Shown here: positions 33,822 to 42,761 of the stretch, piece after piece
Layout: each line of letters opens with the position of its first letter
Position numbering within the stretch: position 1 is the first letter of the stretch
The notes under the pieces: model-generated
The model's input: only the letters and a program-made list of their open reading frames with translations
Databases searched by the model: none
What the model was told of the DNA's origin: nothing
Program-made: the position numbers and the translations under genes
NCBI RefSeq assembly: GCF_002005105.1
Contig: NZ_MSCV01000002.1
Span: 124,001-188,000 of the forward strand
Direction: 5' to 3'
Length of the DNA stretch: 64,000 bases
From: Methylocaldum sp. 14B
GTDB taxonomy: Bacteria > Pseudomonadota > Gammaproteobacteria > Methylococcales > Methylococcaceae

Positions 33822-34568
33822 ATGCCCCACGTTTTCACCGTAAGCCCGGATTTTACGCCCGAGCACCTGTCCGGCTGGTTCATTTTCAATACTTGGTTGC
33901 AAAAGGCCTTGGGCGAGGCATTTCATTTGCAATTGTATGACGACTTCCACAGTCAGCGGGACGCCATCAAGTCCGACCGAATCGATCTGATCTACGCCAA
34001 CCCTTACGATGCCGCCATGCTGGTGCGGGAAAAAGGCTTCAAACCCTTGGTCAAGCCGGAAGGCAAGGCGGACGAGGCGGTTATCGCGGTGAGTACCGAA
34101 CGCCCTTACCTTCAGGTCGAAGATTTGCCCTGCTCGATCAAGCTGGCGACCACCGAAGACCCCGATGTCCACATGATGGGCATGATCATGCTGGAGCCAG
34201 CCGACCTCGATGCCGCATCGGTCGAACTAAAAGTCTGCGACTCCTATGTGCTGGTCGCCAAGGAATTGCTCAAAGGCTACTGCGATGCCGGCGTTTTTCT
34301 CGCCGAGGCGTTCAACGATCTCTCTTCGGTCATACGCAAGCAACTGCGGGCATTGGTCAACAGCCAGATCCAGGTGGTCCATCACGCGCTGATGATAAGC
34401 CCTAGGCTCGCGGATCACCGAGACCGCCTGCTCGGCGCGCTGCTGGCCATGCCCGAAAACGACAAGGGCAAGAGTGCTCTCGCAGCGCTGAAGATCCCCC
34501 GCTGGGAACGGGTCGACGACGAAGAGATGGAATTCATGATCGATCTCATGGACACCTTTGTGACCTGA
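33822..34568 (+). CDS. PhnD-like substrate-binding-fold protein lacking a signal peptide
   Basis: The 248-residue protein resembles the phosphonate/phosphite-binding family: FTPEHLSGWFIFNTWLQKAL, LYDDFHSQRDAIKSDRIDLI, YANPYDAAMLVREKGFKPLV, and a late VVHHALMISPRLADHRDRLL. Members are normally periplasmic and secreted. This one begins directly with the mature domain (MPHVFTVSPDFTPEH), so it should be cytosolic. It has no adjacent transporter genes. Together with the PAS and GTPase genes it is best read as an intracellular ligand sensor. Confidence 0.65.
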   Translation: MPHVFTVSPDFTPEHLSGWFIFNTWLQKALGEAFHLQLYDDFHSQRDAIKSDRIDLIYANPYDAAMLVREKGFKPLVKPEGKADEAVIAVSTERPYLQVEDLPCSIKLATTEDPDVHMMGMIMLEPADLDAASVELKVCDSYVLVAKELLKGYCDAGVFLAEAFNDLSSVIRKQLRALVNSQIQVVHHALMISPRLADHRDRLLGALLAMPENDKGKSALAALKIPRWERVDDEEMEFMIDLMDTFVT

Positions 34569-34778
34569 GCACGAGATCACCCGATCAAAATACCGGGAGC
34601 CTCTGCGCTCGACTGCGAAGCTTTTCGCACATCGCCGCTGTTCCCGTATCCACCAAGCTGACGATCCTCGCTTCACGCATAGGATTATGCTCCGCGCTTT
34701 GAGCGCGATTGGAGTACCACAAGAAATTTCAGCCTTTCCGTGAACTGACTTGCAGCCTCGTCGGTCTACCCCGATACT

Positions 34779-35351
34779 ATGACCATGATTGAAGCGATCG
34801 CGAACCTCACCAACAACTTTCTGATCGCCATGCCCGGGATGACGGACCCCTTTTTCGCCCGCACCGTCACTTATCTGTGCCAACACAGTCCGGAAGGCGC
34901 ATTGGGTATCATTATCAATCGCCCGTCCGAGCTGACCTTGGGCGATGTGATGCAGCAAATGGAGATCGATATCCAGGAATCCGCCATAGGCCAAATTCCC
35001 GTTTACTTCGGCGGGCCGGTGCAGGCCGAACGCGGCTTCGTCCTTCACGAGCCGGGCGGTAACTGGAATTCCACCCTGAAGGTATCGGACTCCATTTCCC
35101 TCACCACCTCCCGCGACATCTTGGAAGCCATGAGCATTGGCAAGGGACCCCAAAAGGTCCTGGTGGCGCTGGGATACGCCGGCTGGGGAAAGGGACAGCT
35201 GGAACGGGAAATCGTCGAGAATTCCTGGCTGAGTGCGCCCGCCGACGACGCCATTCTGTTCGATTATGCGCCGGCCCATCGCTGGAAGGCCGCCGCCGAA
35301 CTGATGGGCGTGGATATTTCACTTCTGTCCTCTCAAGCGGGGCACGGCTAA
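34779..35351 (+). CDS. algH: AlgH/YqgE family protein (UPF0301)
   Basis: The 190-residue protein matches the DUF179 family: LTNNFLIAMPGMTDPFFART, EGALGIIINRP, VYFGGPVQAERGFVLH and ALGYAGWGKGQLEREI. The biochemical function is not established; the gene affects alginate production in Pseudomonas. It is three bases upstream of ruvX, the conserved neighbour order. The start at ATG 34779 is used; an ATG six bases later is also possible. Confidence 0.95.
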   Translation: MTMIEAIANLTNNFLIAMPGMTDPFFARTVTYLCQHSPEGALGIIINRPSELTLGDVMQQMEIDIQESAIGQIPVYFGGPVQAERGFVLHEPGGNWNSTLKVSDSISLTTSRDILEAMSIGKGPQKVLVALGYAGWGKGQLEREIVENSWLSAPADDAILFDYAPAHRWKAAAELMGVDISLLSSQAGHG

Positions 35352-35354
35352 TTC

Positions 35355-35828
35355 ATGGATTTCGTCGATCCAGTGCGGCACGAGACCAACGAGCCCACTT
35401 ATCTCGGCTTTGATTTCGGAGAAAAAAACATCGGCGTGGCCGTCGGACAGCGGGTAACCGGTACCGCGACAGCTCTTGAAACGATACGCGTAACCAGCCG
35501 CAAGGCCCTGTGGGACGCCATATCCCGCCTGGTTCAGACATGGCGGCCGTCGGCGTTCGTGGTCGGCTTCCCTTATAACCCGGAAGGTGAAGAAAACCCT
35601 ATCATCGAGCCCATTTTGCGCTTCTGCCGTCAATTGGAAAGCCGTTATCACCTGCCGGTCCACACGATGGACGAAACCTTGTCGACCAGCGAATCCCGCG
35701 AGATTTTTTATCGCAGGCGCTCCAAACGGTCGACGCATTTCGCCGATGTCAAAGACGAACTCGCCGCCCAATTGATTCTGCAAACCTGGTTGGCCCATAC
35801 GAAGGAAAAGGATGTCGGGAATGTTTGA
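35355..35828 (+). CDS. ruvX: Putative Holliday junction resolvase/pre-16S rRNA nuclease
   Basis: The 157-residue RuvX/YqgF protein has an RNase H-like fold: YLGFDFGEKNIGVAVGQRVT with the first catalytic Asp, FVVGFPYNPEGEENPI, and the acidic MDETLSTSES and KDELAAQLILQTWL. The enzyme has been assigned to 16S rRNA 5'-end maturation and to resolving recombination junctions. The end overlaps the pyrR start by 17 bases. Confidence 0.95.
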   Translation: MDFVDPVRHETNEPTYLGFDFGEKNIGVAVGQRVTGTATALETIRVTSRKALWDAISRLVQTWRPSAFVVGFPYNPEGEENPIIEPILRFCRQLESRYHLPVHTMDETLSTSESREIFYRRRSKRSTHFADVKDELAAQLILQTWLAHTKEKDVGNV

Positions 35829-36339
35829 TACGGCATTGCGGGTGGACCTGTTGCTCGACCGGCTGGAAGCTTCTTTGCGCGAAGAAATGGCGCGGCGCGA
35901 GTTTTCCGACCCGGCCATGATCGGCATTCACACCGGCGGAGCCTGGATCGCCGACCGCTTACATGCCCGACTCGGTCTGGCCGAGCCTTTGGGACTCTTG
36001 AACATCTCGTTTTACCGGGACGATTTTTCACAGACCGGTATTCACCCTCAAGTCAAACCAAGCGTGCTGCCGTTTCGCGTCGAAGGCCGGAACATATTGC
36101 TGATCGACGACGTGTTCTATACCGGACGGACTGTTCGTGCCGCGCTGAACGAGATCTTCGATTACGGACGCCCTGCCCAGGTTTTGCTGGGCGTGCTGAT
36201 CGAGCGAAACGGGCGGCAGATTCCGATTCGCCCCGATTGCATAGGGCACAAAATTACGCTTGCCGCCGATCAGCGCATTACCCTCAGCGGGCCGAGCCCG
36301 CTCGAACTTCGCATCCATTCGGTTTCTCCGCAATCATGA
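35812..36339 (+). CDS. pyrR: PyrR bifunctional regulator/uracil phosphoribosyltransferase
   Basis: The 175-residue protein has the type I phosphoribosyltransferase fold with the PRPP loop [19 protein letters not shown] and an N-terminal [14 protein letters not shown] hood segment. In Gram-positive bacteria PyrR attenuates pyr mRNA; in Gammaproteobacteria its role in control is less clear. It is directly upstream of pyrB with a four-base overlap. I saw no attenuator-like leader before it. Confidence 0.93.
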   Translation: MSGMFDTALRVDLLLDRLEASLREEMARREFSDPAMIGIHTGGAWIADRLHARLGLAEPLGLLNISFYRDDFSQTGIHPQVKPSVLPFRVEGRNILLIDDVFYTGRTVRAALNEIFDYGRPAQVLLGVLIERNGRQIPIRPDCIGHKITLAADQRITLSGPSPLELRIHSVSPQS

Positions 36340-37331
36340 ATCCGATTCAGGCCGACAATCTTCAATTAGATTCCAGCGGACGATTGAAACACTTTCTGAC
36401 CGTCGAGGGCTTGAGCCGAGACTTGCTGGTCAAGATCATGGACACGGCGGAATCGTTCGCCAGCGTCACCGAGCAGACCGTCAAGAAAGTGCCGCTGCTG
36501 CGCGGCAAGACCGTGGTCAACCTGTTTTTCGAGAACAGCACGCGCACGCGCACCACCTTCGAATTGGCCGCGAAGCGGCTGTCCGCCGACGTAATCAATC
36601 TGAACATCGCCACTTCCGCCACATCCAAGGGGGAAAGCCTGCTGGATACCATCCGCAATCTGGAAGCGATGCACGTCGACATGTTCGTCGTCCGGCACGC
36701 GGAAAGCGGCGCGGCCCACTTCATCGCCCGCCACGTGGCACCCCATATCAGCGTCATCAACGGCGGAGACGGACGGCATGCCCACCCGACCCAAGCCATG
36801 CTGGACGTGTTCACTATCCGCAAATACAAGGGCGATTTCTCGAATCTGAAAGTAGCGATCGTCGGCGATATCCTTCATTCCCGCGTAGCCCGGTCCGAGA
36901 TTCATGCCCTGAACACCCTGGGTGCCGCCGAAGTGCGCGTGATTGGTCCCAAAACGCTGCTGCCGGCTGCGGTCGAGACCTTGGGCGTCACCACATTCCA
37001 TGATCTGGAGGAAGGCCTGGAAAACGTTGATGTCGTGATCATGCTGCGCCTGCAAAAGGAGCGCATGAGCGGGGCCTTCATTCCGACCGAGCACGAATAC
37101 TTCGCCTGCTTCGGGCTGACCGAAAAACGCCTGGCGCGCGCCAAACCGGATGTCATCGTGATGCATCCGGGGCCCATCAATCGAGGCGTTGAAATCGATT
37201 CCCAAGTCGCCGATGGTCCCCACTCCGTCATACTTCAGCAGGTCGACCACGGGATCGCCGTTCGCATGGCGATTCTGTCCATGGCGATGCGCCCCGATCT
37301 CGAAAGTTCGCCTGGAGACCGAATAGCATGA
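36336..37331 (+). CDS. pyrB: Aspartate carbamoyltransferase catalytic subunit
   Basis: The 331-residue enzyme condenses carbamoyl phosphate with aspartate, the first committed step of pyrimidine synthesis. It has the carbamoyl-phosphate motif [58 protein letters not shown] and [18 protein letters not shown] 36336 is chosen because it overlaps pyrR. The length and the coupled non-catalytic pyrC' downstream indicate the class A dodecameric PyrB-PyrC' enzyme of pseudomonads rather than the PyrB-PyrI form. Confidence 0.96.
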   Translation: MNPIQADNLQLDSSGRLKHFLTVEGLSRDLLVKIMDTAESFASVTEQTVKKVPLLRGKTVVNLFFENSTRTRTTFELAAKRLSADVINLNIATSATSKGESLLDTIRNLEAMHVDMFVVRHAESGAAHFIARHVAPHISVINGGDGRHAHPTQAMLDVFTIRKYKGDFSNLKVAIVGDILHSRVARSEIHALNTLGAAEVRVIGPKTLLPAAVETLGVTTFHDLEEGLENVDVVIMLRLQKERMSGAFIPTEHEYFACFGLTEKRLARAKPDVIVMHPGPINRGVEIDSQVADGPHSVILQQVDHGIAVRMAILSMAMRPDLESSPGDRIA

Positions 37332-38608
37332 CCGAACGCATCGCCATCCGCGGTGGCCATGTCGTCGATCCGTCGAACGGCATCGAAGAAACGCTCGATC
37401 TCTACTTGGCCGAGGGACGTGTGGTGTCGCTCGGGACCGCGCCGGACGGTTACATGGCGGATCGAACGATTTCAGCGGAAGGGCAGATCGTATGTCCCGG
37501 TTTTATAGATCTTTGCGCGCGTTTGCGCGAGCCTGGTTACGAGCACAAGGCGGCGATCGCCAGCGAAAGCGAGGCCGCTAGCGCGAGCGGGATTACCACG
37601 CTCTGCTGTCCGCCCGATACCGATCCGGTCATCGATACACCCGCCGTGGTCAACCTGATCCGGGAAAGGGCGCAACAGATCGGTAAGATAAGGGTACTAC
37701 CCATAGGCGCTTTGACGCGCGGCCTTAAAGGTAGGGATTTGAGCGAAATGAGTGCGTTGAAGCGCGCCGGCTGTGTTGCGCTCAGCAATGCCCACGCGCC
37801 GATGGCGAATACGCTGGTGCTGCGCCGGGCGCTCGAATATGCCGCGAGTCACGACCTTCTGGTCGTCATCCGTCCGGAAGACCCATGGCTTGCCGACCAA
37901 GGCTGTGTCCACGAAGGGCCGACCGCGACTCGATTGGGTTTGCCAGGGATTCCGGACGCGGCTGAGACCGTAGCCATTGCCCAAGTCCTGGCGCTGGTCG
38001 AGCACACCGAGGCACGGGTTCATTTCGCGCAGTTGAGCTGCGCGCGGGCCGCCCGGATGATTGCCAGAGCACGGGAAAAAGGCGCGCCGGTCAGCGCCGA
38101 CGTAGCGGCTCATCAGTTGCATATGACCGAAACGGACATCGACGGATTCAACGCCATGTGCCACGTTAGACCCCCGCTACGAAGCGTGCCCGATAGGGAT
38201 GCTCTGCGCGAGGCGCTCAGGAACGGCGTGATAACGGCGATTTGTTCGGACCACCAACCCCACGAGCCGGACGCCAAGCTGGACGTCTTTCCGTCCACCG
38301 AGCCCGGCATGGCTTCGCTGGAAATGCTGCTTCCTCTGACGCTGAAGCTGGTCGACGAGGACGTCCTTTCCCTAAGTCAGGCGATCGCCCTCCTCACACA
38401 AGGCCCGGCCGCCGTCATGGGCACGGAGACGGGCACCCTCAGCGTCGGCTCGCCGGCTGATATCTGCATCTTCGACCCCGAGTGCACCTGGACGGTTGAT
38501 AGCTCGACTTGGCGAAGCACCGGCCGGAACACTCCCTACTGGGGACAAACCGTCAAGGGCCGGGTGACTCGTACGTTTGTGGATGGCCGGGCGGTTTTCG
38601 AGCTCTAG
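37328..38608 (+). CDS. pyrC': Dihydroorotase-like, probably non-catalytic PyrC'
   Basis: The 426-residue protein has the amidohydrolase fold of dihydroorotase, but the metal-binding DxHxH motif is lost: the segment after GFIDL reads CARLREPG where active enzymes have HVHLREPG, removing both His ligands. [12 protein letters not shown] near residue 303 is retained. In Pseudomonas such PyrC' proteins are inactive and serve as structural partners of aspartate carbamoyltransferase. The four-base overlap with pyrB supports the same complex here. An active dihydroorotase must be encoded elsewhere. Confidence 0.92.
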   Translation: MTERIAIRGGHVVDPSNGIEETLDLYLAEGRVVSLGTAPDGYMADRTISAEGQIVCPGFIDLCARLREPGYEHKAAIASESEAASASGITTLCCPPDTDPVIDTPAVVNLIRERAQQIGKIRVLPIGALTRGLKGRDLSEMSALKRAGCVALSNAHAPMANTLVLRRALEYAASHDLLVVIRPEDPWLADQGCVHEGPTATRLGLPGIPDAAETVAIAQVLALVEHTEARVHFAQLSCARAARMIARAREKGAPVSADVAAHQLHMTETDIDGFNAMCHVRPPLRSVPDRDALREALRNGVITAICSDHQPHEPDAKLDVFPSTEPGMASLEMLLPLTLKLVDEDVLSLSQAIALLTQGPAAVMGTETGTLSVGSPADICIFDPECTWTVDSSTWRSTGRNTPYWGQTVKGRVTRTFVDGRAVFEL

Positions 38609-38639
38609 CCAAACCGCCGATAAGGCAGCGACCGAAACC

Positions 38640-39149
38640 CTATTTCACCACACCGCATGCAATACGGGCTCCGCCCGGCTTATCGGCATAGTTGTCGTCT
38701 TCCGCATGAATCATCAATGAACGTCCCTTGAGATCGGCTACGTGCAAACGCTTGGCGGTGACCGCTTCCTGAGCCGTACCGTCGGAGGCCACATTCAAAA
38801 CCGGCAGATCTCCGGCGTGACCGTCGCCGACGGGGCCCGCATGCTTTCCGGTTTTCTTCGGATCGAAGTGATTGCCTGCCGCCAATCCCGCCACGGGTTT
38901 TCCGTCTTTTTCTTTGGCGCCGCAGTCGGGGAACTCATGAACATGAAAGCCGTGCGGCCCGGGCGGCAGACCTCTGAGATCCGGGGTCAGCTTCAATCCA
39001 GCGGCCGTATCCGCGGCGACGACGGAACCGATGGACTCCGCAATTCCCGTTTCGTCGATCTTGTTCATCTCCACTCTGATCTCTTCGGCATAAACCGCGA
39101 ATCCGAAGATGATCGCCGCGCCTGCGGCCATCAATCCAAATTTGTTCAT
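38640..39149 (-). CDS. sodC: Periplasmic Cu/Zn superoxide dismutase
   Basis: The 169-residue protein has a signal peptide (cut near residue 21) and all Cu/Zn-SOD landmarks: GPHGFHVHEFPDCG with two copper His and a disulfide Cys, GNHFDP, HAGDLPVL with zinc ligands, SLMIHAEDDNY with the final copper His, and GGARIACGVV with the second Cys. It converts superoxide to peroxide in the periplasm. ATG 39149 is preferred to ATG 39152, because GGGAGG then lies at normal spacing. Confidence 0.95.
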   Translation of the reverse strand: MNKFGLMAAGAAIIFGFAVYAEEIRVEMNKIDETGIAESIGSVVAADTAAGLKLTPDLRGLPPGPHGFHVHEFPDCGAKEKDGKPVAGLAAGNHFDPKKTGKHAGPVGDGHAGDLPVLNVASDGTAQEAVTAKRLHVADLKGRSLMIHAEDDNYADKPGGARIACGVVK

Positions 39150-39345
39150 CATAACCTCCCGTATCGTTGTTAAATTTTGCTGTCCAACCGATTTTAAGCC
39201 TAAGACAATCCCTGTCGTAAGTCCGTTAAACGAATTTGACATAATCCGAAGCGATGCTTATCGGCCTTTGCAAAACCTGGATAGGAAGCGTTACTCTCCA
39301 TAAGGGTCGATGGGTATAAGCTGATGGCAGAACGTACTTCGAACC

Positions 39346-39999
39346 ATGCGTGATCCTTTAGCTTTGCTGCCCGGCACCGATTTCCCCCGTATCACGCGGA
39401 AACGGCTGGAGACTCTTCAGGTCAATCTGGGCTATCGCTGCAATCTGAGGATTTTGGAGGAACCGGGGTATGAAGATCTGGCTAGGTTCCTTGCGGAACA
39501 TCGCGTCGAGATCGTTGCCTCTCTGCCGTGTTATCTTGAGCAGGACGTGGACGCTCAGCGCGGCAAGGGGGTATTCGATAGGAGTCTTAGGGCTTTACAC
39601 CAGCTGAATCGCTTCGGCTACGGCGGCTTCGATTCGGGCCTGATTCTAAATCTGGTCTACAATCCACAGGGGGCGGCGCTGCTGCCGCCGCAAATTGAAT
39701 TGGAAAACGCCTATGAGCGCGAGCTGGAAAGCCGCTACGGGATCGTTTTCAACCGATTGTACACCCTTGCCAATATGCCGATCCGGCGTTTCGGCAGCAC
39801 CCCCATCAGTCAGGGGAGGTTCGACGAATACATGACTTTGTTGAGGAACAGCCACAATTCGAAAAATCCGGAAGACGTAATGTGCCGCAGCTTGATCAGC
39901 GTAGACTGGCAAGGTCATGTATACGACCGCGATTTCAACCAGATGCTCGATTTGCCACTGGGCGCCGGCAGCAGTTGCGGCGGGGCGCTGCGATCTTGA
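39346..39999 (+). pseudogene. Internally deleted arsS-like radical SAM remnant
   Basis: The 217-residue frame starts like the arsenosugar biosynthesis radical SAM protein ArsS (TDFPRITRKRLETLQVNLGYRCN) but then jumps straight to the part that normally follows a second RCNL (ILEEPGYEDLARFLAEHRVE, IVASLPCYLEQDVDAQRGKG). About 80-90 residues containing the CxxxCxxC iron-sulfur site are missing. The late YDCDFNQ motif reads YDRDFNQ, and the C-terminal domain after LPLG is cut to about 10 residues. It cannot bind the radical SAM cluster. A recombination between the two RCN-coding sites would explain the deletion. Confidence 0.8.
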
Positions 40000-40057
40000 G
40001 CGCACGCCTTCGTCTTTCTTTTCGTAAGAGCTCCTTTTCTTAATCTGTCCGCTTCCC

Positions 40058-40717
40058 ATGCTGCAATTTATCAACGTCAGCAAACGCTATTCGGATAGCG
40101 GAGAAGTATTGTCCAACGTCTGTTTTCAGCTCGAAAAGGGCGAAATGGCTTTCCTGACCGGCCACTCGGGGGCCGGGAAAAGCACCTTGCTAAAGCTGAT
40201 TCCGGTCATCGAACGGCCCAATCGGGGGCAGATCCTCTTCGAAGGAAAGCCCATCAACCGTATATCCAAACGGCAAGTGCCTTATCTTCGCCGCCAATTG
40301 GGATTGATCTTCCAGGATTACCGCTTACTGCACGATAGAACCGTATTCGACAACGTAGCCCTGCCCCTGCTCATCGCCGGCTTCAGCCAGCAAGAAACCG
40401 CCCGACGGGTTCGGGCCGCCCTCGATAAGGTCGGTTTACTCCGCAAGGAAAAGCGGTTTCCTCTTGCGCTGTCCGGAGGCGAGCAGCAGCGGGTCGGCAT
40501 CGCTCGAGCGATCGTACACAAACCCTCCCTGATTCTGGCCGACGAGCCGACCGGCAATTTGGATCCGGGCCTCTCGGCAGAGATCATGGATTTATTTAAG
40601 GAATTCAACCAGGTCGGCGTAACGCTCTTGATCGCGAGTCACAACCTCGACCTGATTTCGCGGTTCGCCTGCCGAACCCTCAAGTTACAGCAAGGCCAAT
40701 TGGTCGAAGGCGGCTGA
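40058..40717 (+). CDS. ftsE: Cell division ATP-binding protein FtsE
   Basis: The 219-residue ABC ATPase has Walker [10 protein letters not shown], signature LSGGEQQR, Walker [14 protein letters not shown] and the H-loop IASHNLDL. With FtsX it forms a divisome complex that controls peptidoglycan amidases through EnvC. It precedes ftsX by three bases. The usual upstream neighbour ftsY is absent, replaced by the arsS relic. Confidence 0.96.
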   Translation: MLQFINVSKRYSDSGEVLSNVCFQLEKGEMAFLTGHSGAGKSTLLKLIPVIERPNRGQILFEGKPINRISKRQVPYLRRQLGLIFQDYRLLHDRTVFDNVALPLLIAGFSQQETARRVRAALDKVGLLRKEKRFPLALSGGEQQRVGIARAIVHKPSLILADEPTGNLDPGLSAEIMDLFKEFNQVGVTLLIASHNLDLISRFACRTLKLQQGQLVEGG

Positions 40718-40720
40718 GAC

Positions 40721-41725
40721 GTGCCGATTGCAAGAATGCAGAAACCTCGAAGGAGGCGCGATACTAATGCGGCGCATACCCGGCGAACCGGCAATGGGCC
40801 GGCGAACTGGCTGCGAGCCTACGTCGACTTGCACGTCGAAACGCTTAAATCCAGTTTTGTACGTCTTCGGCGAACTCCTGTCGCCAGCATCATGACGGTG
40901 CTGGTGATCGCCATCGCATTGACCATACCGGCTAGTTTCCATGTTTTCATCAAGAACGCTCAGCAGGCCAGTTCGACCCTCGAAGCGACGAACCAAATAT
41001 CGCTGTTCCTGAAACCCGAACTGACCAACGAAGCCGGCGGCAAGGTCGCGGAAACACTCAATAAGCACCCGCAAATCGCGGTGGCCGAGCTGGTTACGAA
41101 AGAAGCGGGGTTACAGCAACTCAAGAGCTACAGCGGTTTTGGCGATGCCTTACAGGCTTTGGATTTCAATCCCTTGCCGGCGGTCGTCGGCATCAAACCG
41201 AAGGACTCCCTCACTCGTCCCGATGAAGTGGAAAAACTGCTCGGCGAGCTCCGAGCGCTGCCGGAAACCGATTTCGTCCAGCTCGATACCGAGTGGATGC
41301 ACAAGCTGCACGCCATATTAACGATCGCCCAACGCAGCGTAGTCGTGTTCAGCGTGCTACTTAGTCTTGGCGTATTGTTCATCGTAGGCAACACCATCCG
41401 TCTCGAACTGCAAAACCGCCGCGAGGAAATCGTCGTCGCGAAACTGATCGGGGCCACCGACCGTTTTATCCGCCGCCCTTTCTTGTATGCCGGCTTTTGG
41501 TACGGCTTCCTCGGCGGAACTCTTGCCTGGTTGTTGGTCAGCTTCTTCCTGTTGTTCCTGCGTGGCCCCTCCCGACACTTGGCGGAACTCTACGGCAGCC
41601 CTTACGCGCTTTCCTTTCTGAGCCTATCGGAAACAGAACTCCTGATTGGAGCATCGGTCTTATTGGGAATAATCGGGGCATGGATAGTCGTCTCTTATCA
41701 TTTACGGGAACTTGATCCTACTTGA
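40721..41725 (+). CDS. ftsX: Cell division permease-like protein FtsX
   Basis: The 334-residue inner-membrane protein has a basic cytosolic N-terminus, a first helix around 60-75 (VASIMTVLVIAIALTIPASF), a periplasmic domain (about 85-200), and three C-terminal helices with VVFSVLLSLGVLFIVGNTIR, then LRGPSRHLAELYGSPYALSF, and WIVVSYHLRELDP at the end. It transmits FtsE ATP hydrolysis to periplasmic amidase activators. The start is GTG 40721. RpoH follows 83 bases downstream, behind its own CIRCE operator. Confidence 0.95.
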   Translation: MPIARMQKPRRRRDTNAAHTRRTGNGPANWLRAYVDLHVETLKSSFVRLRRTPVASIMTVLVIAIALTIPASFHVFIKNAQQASSTLEATNQISLFLKPELTNEAGGKVAETLNKHPQIAVAELVTKEAGLQQLKSYSGFGDALQALDFNPLPAVVGIKPKDSLTRPDEVEKLLGELRALPETDFVQLDTEWMHKLHAILTIAQRSVVVFSVLLSLGVLFIVGNTIRLELQNRREEIVVAKLIGATDRFIRRPFLYAGFWYGFLGGTLAWLLVSFFLLFLRGPSRHLAELYGSPYALSFLSLSETELLIGASVLLGIIGAWIVVSYHLRELDPT

Positions 41726-41750
41726 TTGACGAGGTTTTATAGACATACTA

Positions 41751-41777
41751 TTAGCACTCGTCATTGTTGAGTGCTAA
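41751..41777. promoter_or_regulatory. CIRCE operator (HrcA site) upstream of rpoH
   Basis: TTAGCACTC, nine bases, GAGTGCTAA: a perfect match to the CIRCE inverted repeat bound by the heat-shock repressor HrcA. It lies 31 bases before the rpoH start, within the expected promoter/leader zone. This places the heat-shock sigma factor under a repressor as well as its usual controls. Confidence 0.93.
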
Positions 41778-41808
41778 GCTAAAACAGGAATTAAGACTGA
41801 GGACACTT

Positions 41809-42663
41809 ATGAGCAACGCATTAACTCTTCCGGTTAATCTCTCGCTCGGCTCCATCGAAGAATATGTCTCTGCCGTAAACTCGATGCCGCGTTATAGCGC
41901 CGATGAAGAGCGCGCACTGGCTGTACGCTTTCGCGAGCATAACGATTTGGAGGCTGCACGGCAGTTAGTGCTCGGCAATTTGCGCTTCGTCGTCCATATT
42001 GCCAGGGGATACCTGGGCTACGGTTTGCCGCTGCCCGATTTGATCCAGGAAGGAAACATCGGCCTCATGAAAGCCGTGAAGCGTTACGACCCTGCCGTCG
42101 GCGTCCGGCTGGTTTCGTTTGCCGTTCATTGGATCAGGGCGGAAATCCACGAATTCATCATTCAGAATTGGCGCATAGTTAAAGTCGCCACCACCAAAGC
42201 TCAGCGGAAATTGTTCTTCAATTTGCGCAAGTTCAAGAACCGCTTGGGATGGCTGAGCCACGACGAGGCTCACGTTCTAGCCAACGAATTAGGTGTGGAT
42301 GTCGCGACTGTCTATGAAATGGAAAATCGCCTGAACAATCAGGATGTCGCCTTCGAACCCAGCGATAACGACGGCGACGATAGAGAAGCACCGGCTCCGG
42401 TGCATTACCTTCAGCAAGAAAATGCCGATCCCGCGGATTTGCTCGAAGATAACGACTGGGGACAGCATAAGCAGCAACGGCTGGTTGCCGCCATCGAGCA
42501 ACTGGACGAGCGCAGCCGGGACATCGTTACGAGCCGGTGGCTGAGCGAAGAAAAACTGACCTTGCACGATCTGGCCACACGCTATCAGGTTTCTGCCGAG
42601 CGTATTCGCCAATTGGAGAATACCGCTATGAAAAAGCTGCGAAACTCCCTGGTCGACACCTGA
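41809..42663 (+). CDS. rpoH: RNA polymerase heat-shock sigma factor sigma-32
   Basis: The 284-residue sigma-70-family factor directs transcription of heat-shock genes. Region 2 shows LVLGNLRFVVHIARGYLGYG, DLIQEGNIGLMKAVKRYDP and VRLVSFAVHWIRAEIHEFI. The RpoH box is QRKLFFNLRKFKNRLGWLSH, and region 4 shows ERIRQLENTAMKKLR. ATG 41809 is chosen by the GAGGAC site and by family N-termini; the upstream open frame runs through the CIRCE element and is not coding. It follows ftsE-ftsX as in other Gammaproteobacteria. Confidence 0.96.
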   Translation: MSNALTLPVNLSLGSIEEYVSAVNSMPRYSADEERALAVRFREHNDLEAARQLVLGNLRFVVHIARGYLGYGLPLPDLIQEGNIGLMKAVKRYDPAVGVRLVSFAVHWIRAEIHEFIIQNWRIVKVATTKAQRKLFFNLRKFKNRLGWLSHDEAHVLANELGVDVATVYEMENRLNNQDVAFEPSDNDGDDREAPAPVHYLQQENADPADLLEDNDWGQHKQQRLVAAIEQLDERSRDIVTSRWLSEEKLTLHDLATRYQVSAERIRQLENTAMKKLRNSLVDT

Positions 42664-42691
42664 GCTTCGAGCAGACTCGACCCCACGCACT

Positions 42692-42720
42692 AAAAAAGGT
42701 GACGCAAAGTCACCTTTTTT
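42692..42720. terminator. Bidirectional rho-independent terminator
   Basis: AAAAAAGGTGAC and GTCACCTTTTTT form a perfect 12-base inverted repeat around a GCAAA loop. It ends rpoH on the + strand and the converging methyltransferase gene on the minus strand. Confidence 0.92.
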
Positions 42721-42761
42721 GTATCCGACTTCCGCTCACCGAGGCCGATGGCTTCTAGATC

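Noticed and set aside
33138-34172. 344-codon antisense frame across the PAS and PhnD-like genes
   Set aside because: It crosses three well-supported plus-strand genes and has no recognisable motifs.
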